Shown here: positions 1 to 8,374 of the stretch, in pieces
Layout: each line of letters opens with the position of its first letter
Numbering within the stretch: the first letter of the stretch is position 1
Assembly: GCA_030595055.1 (NCBI GenBank)
Contig: JAUVEB010000004.1
Coordinates: 1 to 33,730 of the forward strand
From: Desulfuromonadaceae bacterium
GTDB taxonomy: Bacteria > Desulfobacterota > Desulfuromonadia > Desulfuromonadales > Geopsychrobacteraceae
Direction: 5' to 3'
DNA: 33,730 nucleotides
Notes under the pieces: model-generated
The model's input: only the letters and a program-made list of their open reading frames with translations
Database searches by the model: none
What the model was told of the DNA's origin: nothing
Translations under genes and position numbers: made by a program

Positions 1-297
1 TTTCCCCGGGTAGGGTGCGGAAAAAGCCACACACTGTTTTCCTGCTCCCTGATTGGTGAAATGTGTCATAAAGATCGATTCACCCGTCAGGACCCTTTTA
101 CCGACACCAAGGAGTTTACCGAAGATCCCCTGTTCCGGTTCTGACCCATCGCCCATCCTGGCCTCGAAATTGATCCCTTCCTCCATATAGGTCATCGCCC
201 CGGCTTCAGCGATAACCGCTTCCAGAGGGTCGAGTTCAACTTCAACCAACTGCATATCGCCGCCGATAATTTGGTAGTCGACTTTATGACACTTCAT
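1..297 (-). CDS. TIGR00266/AIM24-family protein, C-terminus cut by window edge
   Basis: The reading frame opens at ATG 297 and runs off the left edge, giving the first 99 residues. A good ribosome binding site (GGAGG, 7 bases before the ATG) fixes the start. The translation begins [20 protein letters not shown] and continues through a region rich in E, G and A ([20 protein letters not shown]). That pattern is typical of the N-terminal beta-sandwich of TIGR00266/AIM24-like (formerly DUF124) proteins. The biochemical role of this family in bacteria is not established. It lies 45 bases downstream of lipB on the same strand and may be co-transcribed with it. The family call rests on recognising the N-terminal pattern only. 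Confidence 0.75.
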   Translation of the reverse strand, partial: MKCHKVDYQIIGGDMQLVEVELDPLEAVIAEAGAMTYMEEGINFEARMGDGSEPEQGIFGKLLGVGKRVLTGESIFMTHFTNQGAGKQCVAFSAPYPGK

Positions 298-342
298 TTA
301 TTGACCTCCGCAGCCAAAGATTAAATATACCGTCACAGCATA

Positions 343-1008
343 TCAAGATTCCAGGGTATACGCGAATGCCGCGGTGAAATGTTGAATAAATTTCTTTTTC
401 AACTCTGACAAATCGACTTTTGCACCAATTTCCCGACTCACGGAAGTGACAATTTCATTTGGCCGGCCGCAGGGAACGATCATGTCAAAAGTTATTAGAT
501 CATTATTGACATTCAAAGCAATCCCGTGTGAGGACACCCATTTTTTCAGGGCAATTCCAAAACTGCAGATTTTCCGACCATCGACCCAGACTCCCGGTTC
601 TCCCTCTTTAAGCTGCCCCTGCAGACCGTAGTCAGCAAGCAGTTCAACGATCACCTGCAGAAATGTTCGAGAGAACCAGCGAAGATCTTTTCGCTGCAAC
701 TGAATGATGGGATAAGCAACCAACTGTCCGGGTTCGTGAGCTGTTGCCAGACCTCCTCGATTGATCTGCTGCAACGCGACACCGCCGGCAACAAAATCTT
801 TTTCCGGTAATCGCAAATCGGCTTCGGAACCTCGTCGACCAAGAGTGACCACGGCCGGATGTTCAACAATGACCAGAGTATCAACACCATGCCCCTGAAG
901 ATGTTGTTCAACCATCTGCGCCTGACGAGCGAAGGCAGTCGCATAATCCAATCGATTCCAGTCCTCAATCTGCAGAGGGGTTACAACGTGATCAATTGAA
1001 CGCGGCAA
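343..1008 (-). CDS. lipB: Octanoyltransferase LipB (lipoyl(octanoyl)-ACP:protein transferase)
   Basis: LipB moves the octanoyl group from acyl-ACP to the lipoyl domains of 2-oxoacid dehydrogenases or glycine cleavage H protein, the first step of de novo lipoate synthesis. The 221-residue product has the usual family length. The catalytic pair is visible: Lys146 in GRKICSFGIA and Cys180 in VPCGRPNEIVTSV. The substrate-loop motif is RGGLATAHEPGQLVAYP (residues 84-100). The family normally has HGPGQ there, so Glu replaces the first Gly while the His is kept. The start is TTG at 1008, preceded by an AAAGGA binding site 7 bases upstream; the next in-frame Met, in QMVEQ, would remove conserved sequence. 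The gene lies downstream of the tRNA-Val terminator. Confidence 0.93.
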   Translation of the reverse strand: MPRSIDHVVTPLQIEDWNRLDYATAFARQAQMVEQHLQGHGVDTLVIVEHPAVVTLGRRGSEADLRLPEKDFVAGGVALQQINRGGLATAHEPGQLVAYPIIQLQRKDLRWFSRTFLQVIVELLADYGLQGQLKEGEPGVWVDGRKICSFGIALKKWVSSHGIALNVNNDLITFDMIVPCGRPNEIVTSVSREIGAKVDLSELKKKFIQHFTAAFAYTLES

Positions 1009-1027
1009 CAGTCAGTCCTTTCCTGCG

Positions 1028-1067
1028 TAAAAACAGAACAGGGAGTTACGTATAACGCAACTCCCTG
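1028..1067 (-). terminator. Rho-independent terminator after tRNA-Val(CAC)
   Basis: Read on the minus strand, CAGGGAGTT and AACTCCCTG form a perfect 9-bp stem (1059-1067 with 1039-1047), followed by TTCTGTTTTT. It lies 9 bases past the CCA end of the tRNA and about 20 bases before lipB, so it ends the single-tRNA transcript. Confidence 0.85.
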
Positions 1068-1075
1068 AAAATAAT

Positions 1076-1150
1076 TGGTGGGCGGTCGGGGGATCGAACC
1101 CCGGACCCTTCGCGTGTGAGGCGAATGCTCTCCCGCTGAGCTAACCGCCC
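1076..1150 (-). tRNA. tRNA-Val (anticodon CAC)
   Basis: The 75-nt cloverleaf has acceptor arms GGGCGGT/ACCGCCC, discriminator A and an encoded CCA. The anticodon stem TTCGC/GCGAA carries the loop CTCACAC, so the anticodon is CAC and reads GUG. The T-loop GGTTCGATCCC is standard. It is a single-gene unit with its own strong promoter (1163-1191) and terminator (1028-1067). Confidence 0.95.
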
Positions 1151-1162
1151 TGATGGAACAAA

Positions 1163-1191
1163 TTTATAACAATATGGATTCCGACTGTCAA
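1163..1191 (-). promoter_or_regulatory. Sigma-70-type promoter of tRNA-Val(CAC)
   Basis: On the minus strand TTGACA (1186-1191) and TATAAA (1163-1168) are separated by exactly 17 bases. The implied start lies a few bases upstream of the mature tRNA 5' end at 1150. The match is near consensus, as expected for a stable-RNA promoter. Confidence 0.85.
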
Positions 1192-1219
1192 TATGAGATT
1201 CACTCACCTCTTGCCAAGC

Positions 1220-1771
1220 TCACCGCGAAGCGGGATTTACCGGTAAATAAATATCTCTGGCTCTGCGATAGCCGGCTTCGGTGACCAGAGCCTTATCCAG
1301 AATGGCCTCAATCGCCTGCGTCTTTTTATCAGCAACCCGTTCAGATAAATTGACTAACGCATCGGCATCCCAGAGGATTCTGAATTCTGCTGAATCAACG
1401 CCCGCTGAAGTGTGGTGCCGACCGACAAGCTCACAAACCTTATCGATCAAACCTTCTTCAGCACCGACATCCGCAAGTAATATTCTGGCAACTGGCGGCC
1501 CCTCCTGCTCCTGGAGTTTACCGCTGCACTGTCCAAATTTTCGCTCTGCTTCAGGAATTCCGATGTCGTGCAGGTAGGTTGCCGTGAGGGTGACAACCGG
1601 GTCAGCATCGATATATTGCAAAAGGTCGGCGGCATGGTCCGTCACCTCTTGTGCATGAATGATCCGACGCACATCAGAACCGAAATACCTTTCCATCTGC
1701 AGCCTGACCCGCTCCAGAAAGCGCAGTTGTTTTTCTGACAAACGATTTAAGATCAACCTTTCCTGAAGCAT
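1220..1771 (-). CDS. HD-domain phosphohydrolase-like protein
   Basis: The 183-residue protein has the HD-superfamily metal-site order: His39 in RIIHAQEV, His68-Asp69 in YLHDIG, His119-His120 in VGRHHTS, and Asp135/Asp137 in LWDADAL. Family members are metal-dependent phosphohydrolases, often acting on nucleotides or cyclic nucleotides; the substrate here cannot be read from sequence. I place the start at ATG 1771, which has GGAG just upstream. A longer frame to 1864 would run back through the end of the thioesterase gene with non-conserved residues. It is the last gene of an apparent ugd-thioesterase-HD operon, 14 bases after the thioesterase stop. Confidence 0.8.
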   Translation of the reverse strand: MLQERLILNRLSEKQLRFLERVRLQMERYFGSDVRRIIHAQEVTDHAADLLQYIDADPVVTLTATYLHDIGIPEAERKFGQCSGKLQEQEGPPVARILLADVGAEEGLIDKVCELVGRHHTSAGVDSAEFRILWDADALVNLSERVADKKTQAIEAILDKALVTEAGYRRARDIYLPVNPASR

Positions 1772-1785
1772 GATTCCGACTCCAT

Positions 1786-2199
1786 TCAGTTGAGAATGAA
1801 CACCTTGGCCTGAGCTTCGGCATAAAGAGAACCGGCAATTTTCAATTGAGCACTCGCCTGCCAAACTTTCCGGTGACTTTCGGTTAACACTCCTGAAATC
1901 TCGACCAGAGCCCCAACCGGGACCGGTTTACGATAACGAAGTTGCAACTCCGCTGTCACACAGCGTTCAGCTTTACACCGACAGGCATAGATACAGGCTT
2001 CATCGAGTAACGCAGCGATGATGCCTCCATGGACCACATCCTGCCAACCTTGATAGTCAGCCGATAACTGCAGCGTCGCGTGGCTACTGCAGGCCTCAGG
2101 ATTCGTTGTAAAGTTTACTTGCAAGCCGATGGGATTATCCTGACCACAAACAAAACAGGCCGAATCCTCAGTAACATTGAGTAATTTTTTTTCAATCAT
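1786..2199 (-). CDS. PaaI/YdiI-type hotdog-fold thioesterase
   Basis: The 137-residue product has the hotdog thioesterase signature, HGGIIAALLDEACIYAC, with the conserved His-Gly-Gly followed by an acidic residue on the long helix. The N-terminus carries CFVCGQDNPIGLQVNF, a CxxCG...NP.GL pattern common in this subgroup. Such enzymes hydrolyse acyl-CoA thioesters; the substrate is unknown. The start is ATG 2199, which overlaps the last 8 bases of ugd (ATGATTGA), consistent with translational coupling; upstream in-frame Met codons lie inside ugd. It sits between ugd and the HD gene. Confidence 0.85.
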   Translation of the reverse strand: MIEKKLLNVTEDSACFVCGQDNPIGLQVNFTTNPEACSSHATLQLSADYQGWQDVVHGGIIAALLDEACIYACRCKAERCVTAELQLRYRKPVPVGALVEISGVLTESHRKVWQASAQLKIAGSLYAEAQAKVFILN

Positions 2200-3535
2200 G
2201 AACAATGCGCCCGACAGCAAAGTATTCAAAACCCTCATCCCTGATATACGCCGGGTCATACTGATTACGACCGTCAAAAATAATCGCCTGTTTCATGGAG
2301 CGCCGCATTGCTGCCAGATCAGGATTCCGGAAAGGTTTCCACTCGGTCACCAGCAACATGGCGTCAACCGCCTGCAATGCTTCATATTGATTCGCTACGA
2401 GTTGCAAACGCCCGGAGGCAAACCAATCAGCGGGCAATTCATCCCTGGCGGTATCCATAGCCACTGGATCATAGGCAAAAACTCTGGCTCCGGCAGCAAG
2501 CAGATCGGCCAGTAGGGTTTTTGCCGGCGCTTCACGCATATCGTCAGTTCCAGGCTTGAATGACAATCCCCAGATTCCGAATGACAAACCGGAGAGATCG
2601 TGACCAAAGCGTTTGCTCACTTGGCGAGTGAACCATTTTTTTTGTTGTTGATTGCGCTGCTCAACAGACAGCAGCAGTTCCGGCTTAAAATCGACCCCTT
2701 GCGCCATACGAATCAAGGCCTGGACATCTTTCGGGAAACAGGAGCCACCGTAACCACAACCGGGGTAAATAAAAGAAAAGCCGATCCGTGAATCGGAACC
2801 GATCCCGCGGCGCACATTTTCCACATCAACACCCATCAGTTCACAGAGGCCGGCAATTTCATTAATAAAAGAGATTTTTGTCGCCAGCATTGAATTGGCA
2901 GCGTACTTGATCATCTCGGCATCACGAATACCCATAAACAGGGCTCGTTCATGATTCCGGTTAAAAGGCGCATAAAGCTGCCGCATCAATTCGCAGGCCT
3001 TTTCACTGTCACTGCCGATGATGATCCGGTCCGGCTTCATGAAATCTTCGATCGCCGCACCTTCCTTCAAAAATTCCGGATTACTGACAACATCGAAAGG
3101 AATCTGCACACCACGTCTTGCCAATTCCTCGGTAACTGTTGCTCGCACCAGATCCGCCGTTCCCACCGGCACTGTTGACTTATTGACGATCAGGGTATAT
3201 TCGGTCATCAGTCTGCCGACATCTCGCGCGACGGCTTGAACATATTTAAGATCCGCAGAACCATCTTCACCGGGCGGGGTACCGACAGCAATGAAATAGA
3301 TCTGTGTATCAGCCATCGCGTCAGCCAGAGAGGTCGTAAATATCAGTCGCCCTTCCGCGTGGTTTCGCAAAACCATTGCTTCCAGTCCGGGTTCATAAAT
3401 CGGCAACTGTCCCTGTTTAAGCCCGGAAATTTTCTTCTCATCAACATCCACGCAGTAAACACGATTCCCCATTTCGGCAAAGCAGGCCCCACTGACCAAC
3501 CCCACATAACCCGTGCCGACTATCGTTAGATTCAT
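2192..3535 (-). CDS. ugd: UDP-glucose 6-dehydrogenase
   Basis: The enzyme oxidises UDP-glucose to UDP-glucuronate with two NAD+, providing precursor for surface polysaccharide. The 447-residue protein starts with a Rossmann motif, IVGTGYVGLVSG (residues 5-16). It carries the catalytic Cys266 in GCGYGGSCFPKD (259-270), plus VGTPPGEDG, NKSTVPVGT and SNPEFLKEG. The start ATG 3535 has GGAG 6 bases upstream; a TTG at 3547 is in frame, but the binding site lies between the two. It heads the ugd-thioesterase-HD operon. No polysaccharide cluster is seen nearby. Confidence 0.96.
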   Translation of the reverse strand: MNLTIVGTGYVGLVSGACFAEMGNRVYCVDVDEKKISGLKQGQLPIYEPGLEAMVLRNHAEGRLIFTTSLADAMADTQIYFIAVGTPPGEDGSADLKYVQAVARDVGRLMTEYTLIVNKSTVPVGTADLVRATVTEELARRGVQIPFDVVSNPEFLKEGAAIEDFMKPDRIIIGSDSEKACELMRQLYAPFNRNHERALFMGIRDAEMIKYAANSMLATKISFINEIAGLCELMGVDVENVRRGIGSDSRIGFSFIYPGCGYGGSCFPKDVQALIRMAQGVDFKPELLLSVEQRNQQQKKWFTRQVSKRFGHDLSGLSFGIWGLSFKPGTDDMREAPAKTLLADLLAAGARVFAYDPVAMDTARDELPADWFASGRLQLVANQYEALQAVDAMLLVTEWKPFRNPDLAAMRRSMKQAIIFDGRNQYDPAYIRDEGFEYFAVGRIVHD

Positions 3536-3569
3536 CCCACACTCCAAAATCGCTTTATTGAGGACAGGT

Positions 3570-3603
3570 TAAAATAAAAATGGGCTACAGATTCGTAACC
3601 CAT
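3570..3603 (-). terminator. Rho-independent terminator after tRNA-Arg(CCT)
   Basis: On the minus strand ATGGGTTAC and GTAGCCCAT pair over 9 bp (one G-T wobble; 3595-3603 with 3580-3588) around a 6-base loop, followed by TTTTATTTT. It lies 13 bases after the tRNA CCA end and about 35 bases before ugd. Confidence 0.85.
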
Positions 3604-3616
3604 TCAAGTTCAGTTC

Positions 3617-3693
3617 TGGCGACCCCGAGAGGATTCGAACCTCTGACCATCACCTTAGGAGGGTGCCGCTCTATCCAGCTGAGCTACGGGGCC
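3617..3693 (-). tRNA. tRNA-Arg (anticodon CCT)
   Basis: The 77-nt cloverleaf has acceptor arms GGCCCCG/CGGGGTC, discriminator G and encoded CCA. The anticodon loop is CTCCTAA, giving CCT, which reads AGG. The T-arm AGAGGTTCGAATCCTCT is canonical. The top anticodon-stem pair (positions 27-43) appears to be a G-A mismatch while the other four pairs form. It is a single-gene unit with its own promoter and terminator. Confidence 0.94.
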
Positions 3694-3702
3694 GCTCGGA
3701 CG

Positions 3703-3731
3703 CTTATACCCCAGCAGCAGAGTTTTTTCAA
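3703..3731 (-). promoter_or_regulatory. Sigma-70-type promoter of tRNA-Arg(CCT)
   Basis: On the minus strand TTGAAA (3726-3731) and TATAAG (3703-3708) are separated by exactly 17 bases, ending 9 bases before the mature tRNA 5' end. It lies in the short space between apt and the tRNA. Confidence 0.75.
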
Positions 3732-3755
3732 GCCAAGTCGGCCGACCGGAAAAAA

Positions 3756-4271
3756 TCAAAATTTCAGCAGGCTGTAAACCTTGCCCTCCGGGAGTTTGCT
3801 CCGACCGTTGAGAAATTCTAGTTCCGCCATAAATGCACATTCATAAACCACCGCATCGAACTGCTCGACAAGTTCAACAACAGCCGCCATGGTGCCACCT
3901 GTTGCCAGCAGATCATCGGCAACAATCACCCGATCACCGGGTTTAAAAGCATCTGCGTGGATTTCCAGGGTATCCGAACCATATTCCAGTTCGTAACTGA
4001 TACTCCGCGTTTTATAGGGCAGTTTGCCCGGCTTACGAACCAAGGTGATTCCCGTCCCGAGCTTGTAAGCAAGCGCCGAACCGAGAATAAAACCACGTGC
4101 CTCAATTCCGACAATCTGATCGATCCTTTCCCCGATATAACGATGTGCCAGCAAATCGACCATCCGATGAAAACTTTTCGCATCCGCCAAGAGGGTGGTA
4201 ATATCTTTGAAAACAATACCTTTTTTCGGAAAATCCGGGACATCCCTGATAATCTTTTTCAATTGGTCCAT
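3756..4271 (-). CDS. apt: Adenine phosphoribosyltransferase
   Basis: Apt makes AMP from adenine and PRPP in cytosolic purine salvage. The 171-residue product matches the usual length of the short Apt form. It shows the PRPP-binding loop [13 protein letters not shown] (residues 116-128), the N-terminal [18 protein letters not shown], and [10 protein letters not shown] near residue 55. The start ATG 4271 is preceded by AAGGAG with 7 bases spacing. It lies downstream of rpoS, separated by 174 bases that are mostly the palindromic repeat at 4294-4447, so its promoter must lie in or next to that repeat or transcription reads through from rpoS. Confidence 0.96.
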   Translation of the reverse strand: MDQLKKIIRDVPDFPKKGIVFKDITTLLADAKSFHRMVDLLAHRYIGERIDQIVGIEARGFILGSALAYKLGTGITLVRKPGKLPYKTRSISYELEYGSDTLEIHADAFKPGDRVIVADDLLATGGTMAAVVELVEQFDAVVYECAFMAELEFLNGRSKLPEGKVYSLLKF

Positions 4272-4293
4272 TTCAAACTCCTTCTGACATGCC

Positions 4294-4447
4294 AGTGGTC
4301 CGTGCGGTTAATCGTGACGCGTAATTCTGAGACATTTTGATTGCTGTCAAGACGTGCCGATGAAGCCTGCGTTAAGCCAAAGAGGTGCAACGCAGAAGCG
4401 GGGAAAAGGGCCGGAATTAAAGGATAGGATTAGCCGCACGGGCCGTT
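4294..4447. repeat. Palindromic intergenic repeat, copy 1 (MITE/ERIC-like)
   Basis: About 154 bp with imperfect terminal inverted repeats: CCGTGCGGTTAAT at 4300-4312 against ATTAGCCGCACGG at 4429-4441, with weaker match out to AGTG at 4294. An internal pair CTGCGTT/AACGCAG adds a second stem. Long blocks are shared with 23666-23828, including ATTCTGAGACATTTTG, TGCGTTAAG, GAAAAGGGCC and GGATTAGCCGCACGG. There is no coding capacity. Its right end touches the rpoS stop codon (4446-4448) and it fills most of the rpoS-apt gap. Confidence 0.8.
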
Positions 4448-5429
4448 AATCTTCTGTGTTGTCATCTGTCATTCGCTCTTCAAGTGTTTTACGTAACTTG
4501 GCAAGACTTTTCGCTTCAATCTGCCGGATTCTTTCCCGGGTCACGCCGAATTTCCGCCCAATGGTATCGAGAGTTTGCGGTTCACGGTCATTCAAGCCAA
4601 AACGCAACGAGAGAATTTCCTGTTCATTTTCAGAGAGTTCTTCCATCCACTCAAGCACGTGGGAGAAACGATCCAGATCCTCAATCACGCGACCCGGATC
4701 AAGCAGGTTTTTGTCCTCTATGGTATCGATAAGACTATAATCGCTATTGTCCCCCATCGGATGTTCGATGGAATAGGTTTTTTTCAGGAGAATCATCATC
4801 CGCCGCACATGAGCAACATCCGCGCCCATCGCTTCGGCAATCTCCTCAAACGAAGGGTCGCGCTTCAGGCGCTGAACCAGCTCGCGGCTGATCTTTATCA
4901 GCTTATTGATATCGTCCGCAACATGAACAGGAAGACGAATCGTCCGGCTCTGATTGACCAGGGCCCGCTCGATCGATTGCCGAACCCACCAGGTGGCGTA
5001 AGTTGAAAAGCGGCACCCCTTGCTGACCTTAAATTTCTCGACCGCCTTGATCAAACCCATATTCCCTTCTTCGATCAGGTCAAGAAAAGGCAGGCCACGA
5101 TTCATATAGCGTTTGGCAATTTTAACCACAAGGCGTAGATTCGATTCAATCATACGCGCCCGGGCCGCTTCGTCCCCTTGGGCAATCAAACCGGCCAGTT
5201 CCCGCTCACCTGCGGCTGTCAGCAGGGTGCTTTTCTGTATTTCCTTTAAGTACAGCTTGATGGCATCGGCAGCGACATAACCATCATCCGGATGGACAGT
5301 CTTTTCAGCAACAACCTTTTTATTATCTTTGGCATTTTCTGCCGGCTCGACTTTCCTGAATCCAGCCGGCTTCTGTTCACTGCCTGCCTGCTCACGACTG
5401 CGCTCAAACTCAGACAACATTTCATCCAC
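4446..5429 (-). CDS. rpoS: RNA polymerase sigma factor RpoS
   Basis: This 327-residue group 2 sigma-70 protein has a short region 1 and region 1.2 from about residue 52 ([12 protein letters not shown]). Region 2 includes [26 protein letters not shown] and [13 protein letters not shown] (about 93-153). Region 3 follows, and region 4 carries the DNA-binding helix [11 protein letters not shown] (295-305). I call it RpoS rather than RpoD because it lacks the long RpoD N-terminus and stands next to nlpD in the surE-pcm-nlpD-rpoS order. In relatives it controls stationary-phase and stress genes. The start is GTG 5429, with GGGGAGG 5 bases upstream; ATG 5420 is 14 bases from that site. No classical terminator follows; the repeat abuts the stop. 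Confidence 0.92.
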   Translation of the reverse strand: MDEMLSEFERSREQAGSEQKPAGFRKVEPAENAKDNKKVVAEKTVHPDDGYVAADAIKLYLKEIQKSTLLTAAGERELAGLIAQGDEAARARMIESNLRLVVKIAKRYMNRGLPFLDLIEEGNMGLIKAVEKFKVSKGCRFSTYATWWVRQSIERALVNQSRTIRLPVHVADDINKLIKISRELVQRLKRDPSFEEIAEAMGADVAHVRRMMILLKKTYSIEHPMGDNSDYSLIDTIEDKNLLDPGRVIEDLDRFSHVLEWMEELSENEQEILSLRFGLNDREPQTLDTIGRKFGVTRERIRQIEAKSLAKLRKTLEERMTDDNTED

Positions 5430-5491
5430 AACAGCCTCCCCAAGAAGATATCATTAAAATTCCAGATCACAGTCTAGGTGACGTCAAGAAA

Positions 5492-6331
5492 CTATGGCAA
5501 GTACAAAATCGGATTGACCGCAACCTTTCCTTTGCGAACCTCAAAGTGCAGGCGCGGAGCCCCCCCGGCGGGAGGTGTCCCGGAAAGAGCAATCTTCTCC
5601 CCCTTGCTGACAAAATCCCCAAGGCGAACATAAAGTCGTTGATTAAATCCATAAACCGTAAACAGATCATTTTCGTGCTGCAGAATAATCAGCTGACCGT
5701 ACCCCTGGACACCATCCCCACCATAGATCACCTTACCGGCCTCGGCTGCAGTCACTGCAGTTCCGCTACGAACAGCGATCTCAATGCCCCTTCCTCCTCC
5801 CGCCTTTGCCACGGTACTGAAAGAGTGGACGATTTTGCCACGTAACGGCCACTGAAGCTTTTTGACCGTTGTGGCTTTAGCCGGGCGCTGTTGTACGGGC
5901 ATTTTTTTGCGTGGAGAAGGCGGCGATTTTATCGTTGATTTCTTACTTGAAAGCGCTTTTTTCGGCACACGGGACGGAGCGACTGCTTTAGCCGCCGGTG
6001 CTGATTTCACAATGGGGACATAACGAACCCGATCGGCTCCTGGAATATAAAGTCGGGTACCGGCTCGCAATCGAGTCGGATCGGAAATATGATTCACCCT
6101 GGCAATCGTTGTTTCAGCAACACCATAGCTGAGACCGATTCGGTACAATGTCTGCCCCGGTTTCACGGTATGATAAATTCCACCGCCACAGGAACAGAGC
6201 AACAGCAGAACAACAAAAACAGCCGGTAGATATCGACAAACGATTTTTCTCGTCTGCGGATCTATAACCAAAACTGTTTTATCCTGACAGCCCATCCAGC
6301 CACACCTGTAACTTCCGGGAGACCATCTCAT
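5492..6331 (-). CDS. nlpD: NlpD-like lipoprotein with LysM and degenerate M23 (LytM) domains
   Basis: The 279-residue protein has a hydrophobic segment LPAVFVVLLLLCSC ending in a lipobox-like LCSC (Cys48), one LysM domain (YHTVKPGQTLYRIGLSYG, about 54-97), a basic Pro/Lys/Ala linker, and a C-terminal M23 domain (about 165-279). The usual M23 metal ligand motif HxGxD is replaced by GRGIEI, while LHFEVRKG remains. The domain therefore looks inactive, as in E. coli NlpD, which activates the amidase AmiC at division. I chose ATG 6331, which has AGGAG 7 bases upstream. The n-region before the lipobox is unusually long, so a start at Met13 is possible. It is directly upstream of rpoS. Confidence 0.87.
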   Translation of the reverse strand: MRWSPGSYRCGWMGCQDKTVLVIDPQTRKIVCRYLPAVFVVLLLLCSCGGGIYHTVKPGQTLYRIGLSYGVAETTIARVNHISDPTRLRAGTRLYIPGADRVRYVPIVKSAPAAKAVAPSRVPKKALSSKKSTIKSPPSPRKKMPVQQRPAKATTVKKLQWPLRGKIVHSFSTVAKAGGGRGIEIAVRSGTAVTAAEAGKVIYGGDGVQGYGQLIILQHENDLFTVYGFNQRLYVRLGDFVSKGEKIALSGTPPAGGAPRLHFEVRKGKVAVNPILYLP

Positions 6332-6356
6332 CAACAGTCTCCTGGAGAATGATATA

Positions 6357-6950
6357 TCAGCGCAAGTATTGAACGAGGATTAAAACACCAATCAACAAAA
6401 TCAAAAACAAAATCGTCAATAAATTAAAATATTTTTCGATCAGAACTCTGGCAGGGCGACCAAGATAATAAAACATCGCAGCGACCAGAAAAAAACGTAA
6501 TCCGCGACTGATCAGTGAGGCGGCTGCAAAAATCGGAAAATTGATCTGAAATGCCCCTGAAGCAATTGTGAAAATTTTATAGGGGATCGGAGTGAATCCG
6601 GCAGCAAACACCGTCCAGAAGTCGTACTGGTCAAAAAGTGCCTTAACCTGGTCAAACCCTTCTGCTGTAAACCCTGGGATATATTGATAAAAGACCATGC
6701 TGACACGATCCCACAAGCCCCAGCCGATAAGGTAACCGAGCATCCCGCCGGCGACCGACCCCAAGGTGGCAACCAGAGCAAAACGGTAGGATCTGGCCGG
6801 TATCGCCAGACACAGGGCGAGCAACAAAACATCAGGCGGAACGGGGAAAAAACTGGCCTCGGCAAAAGCCAAAACGCCAAGAGCCGGTATACCGTAAGGG
6901 GTATTGGCCCAAGAAAGAACCCAGTCATATAAACGACGAACGGCTTTCAT
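6357..6950 (-). CDS. YqaA/DedA-family membrane protein
   Basis: The 197-residue integral membrane protein has the DedA/SNARE-associated pattern: EASFFPVPPDVLLLAL (about residues 31-46), a Gly-rich SVAGGMLGYLIGWGLW, GFTPIPYKIFTIASGAF, and a hydrophobic C-terminal helix ending in VLILVQYLR. DedA relatives are linked to membrane homeostasis and undecaprenyl-phosphate or lipid transport; the role of the YqaA branch is not established. The start ATG 6950 lies one base after the pcm stop, suggesting translational coupling; a TTG at 6989 would run back inside pcm. It interrupts the classical surE-pcm-nlpD-rpoS order. Confidence 0.85.
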   Translation of the reverse strand: MKAVRRLYDWVLSWANTPYGIPALGVLAFAEASFFPVPPDVLLLALCLAIPARSYRFALVATLGSVAGGMLGYLIGWGLWDRVSMVFYQYIPGFTAEGFDQVKALFDQYDFWTVFAAGFTPIPYKIFTIASGAFQINFPIFAAASLISRGLRFFLVAAMFYYLGRPARVLIEKYFNLLTILFLILLIGVLILVQYLR

Positions 6951-6951
6951 A

Positions 6952-7608
6952 TCAACCGGGGAAATCCGCTTTCCAAGCTTGCTCACCAATCAACGGAACG
7001 AAGCGGCAGCCCATCAACTGCTCACGCTTCAAGGACCCGTCCTCAAGCCGGGTCACACGCATCAATATCTGCTGATGACGGTCCCCGACCGGCAGGACCA
7101 ATCTCCCACCGGTTTCCAGCTGGGCAAGATATTCATTGGGGATATCGGGAGCTCCGGCAGCAACCAGAATCCCATCGAAGGGAGCCTGATCCTGCCAGCC
7201 GATTGTGCCGTCAGCAACCTTGATATTGACATTACTCAGACAAAGCTGATCGAGAACTTTTCTGGCACGACCGGCAAGCAGAGGGATTCGCTCAATGGAA
7301 TAAACCCGTTTCACCAGCAAAGAAAGGATCGCTGTCTGGTAGCCGGATCCGGTACCGATTTCAAGAATTCGCTCTCCTCCCCGTAACTCAAGAGCAGCAG
7401 TCATCGCGGCAACCATATACGGTTGTGAAATGGTCTGCTTTTCACCGATCGGCAAAGAAGCATCACTGTACGCATGACTCTGCAAGCCGGATTCAACAAA
7501 CAGGTGGCGCGGCACCTGCAGCATGGCATCAATGACGCGCGGATCTTCGACTTCACGGGCAATAATTTGTTGTTCCACCATGCGACGACGCGCAATTGAA
7601 TAATCCAT
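6952..7608 (-). CDS. pcm: Protein-L-isoaspartate O-methyltransferase
   Basis: Pcm methylates isoaspartyl residues in aged proteins using S-adenosylmethionine, starting their repair. The 218-residue product shows SAM motif [17 protein letters not shown] (residues 81-96), and the PCMT signature [16 protein letters not shown] (52-67). The start ATG 7608 overlaps the surE stop as TGATG, so the two genes are probably translationally coupled. Pcm and SurE are classically adjacent. Confidence 0.96.
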   Translation of the reverse strand: MDYSIARRRMVEQQIIAREVEDPRVIDAMLQVPRHLFVESGLQSHAYSDASLPIGEKQTISQPYMVAAMTAALELRGGERILEIGTGSGYQTAILSLLVKRVYSIERIPLLAGRARKVLDQLCLSNVNIKVADGTIGWQDQAPFDGILVAAGAPDIPNEYLAQLETGGRLVLPVGDRHQQILMRVTRLEDGSLKREQLMGCRFVPLIGEQAWKADFPG

Positions 7609-8366
7609 CAATCACGACCTGAGAAAGAGGAGAGCGACCATTCACGCAAAGCGGCAAAAGCTGCATCATTGGTCAAATCGGTCCGCAGCGGTGTCACGGA
7701 AATCATCTTGTCGTTTATCGCATTGCAATCGCTGCCCGGCATATCTTCAAACCCGACCTCCCCTCCACCTATCCAGTAATAATGGCGTCCACGTGGGTCC
7801 TGGTTGACCGTAACGGCAGCTCCATACTGACGCTTACCCTGGCAAGTCAGTTGGACTCCGCAATAGCCCCCTGAAGGGACATTGATATTCAGGAAAGTCC
7901 TTTCCGGCAAACCATTTTTGAGGATTTTAGCGGCAATTCCTCGTGAGAATTCGGCTGCGGCATGGAGATCATCGGGAGTGAATTGCAAACTGTCGAGGGA
8001 AACAGCAAATGCCGGCAACCCCATCAGCGAAGCTTCCATCGCCGCACAGACGGTTCCGGAATAAGTGATATCATCCCCCAAATTACTGCCACGGTTTATT
8101 CCGGAGACAACCAGATCGGGGAGTTCCTGCAAAAGACCATGGATTCCCAGGTTGACACAATCGGTCGGAGTGCCGTCGACGGCGAAAACATCCGGCTTGA
8201 TCTCCTCAGCCCGTAGCGGATGCTCCAAGGTCAGGGCATGGGCGACAGCACTTCTATTGCGGTCCGGCGCCACGGTAACAACCCGGCCAAGGACGCATAA
8301 TGCCTCAGCTAAAGCCCTTATCCCAAGCGAGCGCACACCATCATCATTGGTAACCAGAATTAACAC
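7608..8366 (-). CDS. surE: 5'/3'-nucleotidase SurE
   Basis: SurE is a metal-dependent nucleoside monophosphate phosphatase linked to survival in stationary phase. The 252-residue product begins [15 protein letters not shown], with the metal-binding Asp8-Asp9, then PDRNRSA (Ser39) and the Asn-containing [12 protein letters not shown]. The start is GTG 8366, with AAGG 6 bases upstream, placed 8 bases past the MerR stop. It opens the surE-pcm-DedA-nlpD-rpoS run. Confidence 0.96.
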   Translation of the reverse strand: MLILVTNDDGVRSLGIRALAEALCVLGRVVTVAPDRNRSAVAHALTLEHPLRAEEIKPDVFAVDGTPTDCVNLGIHGLLQELPDLVVSGINRGSNLGDDITYSGTVCAAMEASLMGLPAFAVSLDSLQFTPDDLHAAAEFSRGIAAKILKNGLPERTFLNINVPSGGYCGVQLTCQGKRQYGAAVTVNQDPRGRHYYWIGGGEVGFEDMPGSDCNAINDKMISVTPLRTDLTNDAAFAALREWSLSSFSGRD

Positions 8367-8374
8367 TGCAGACC

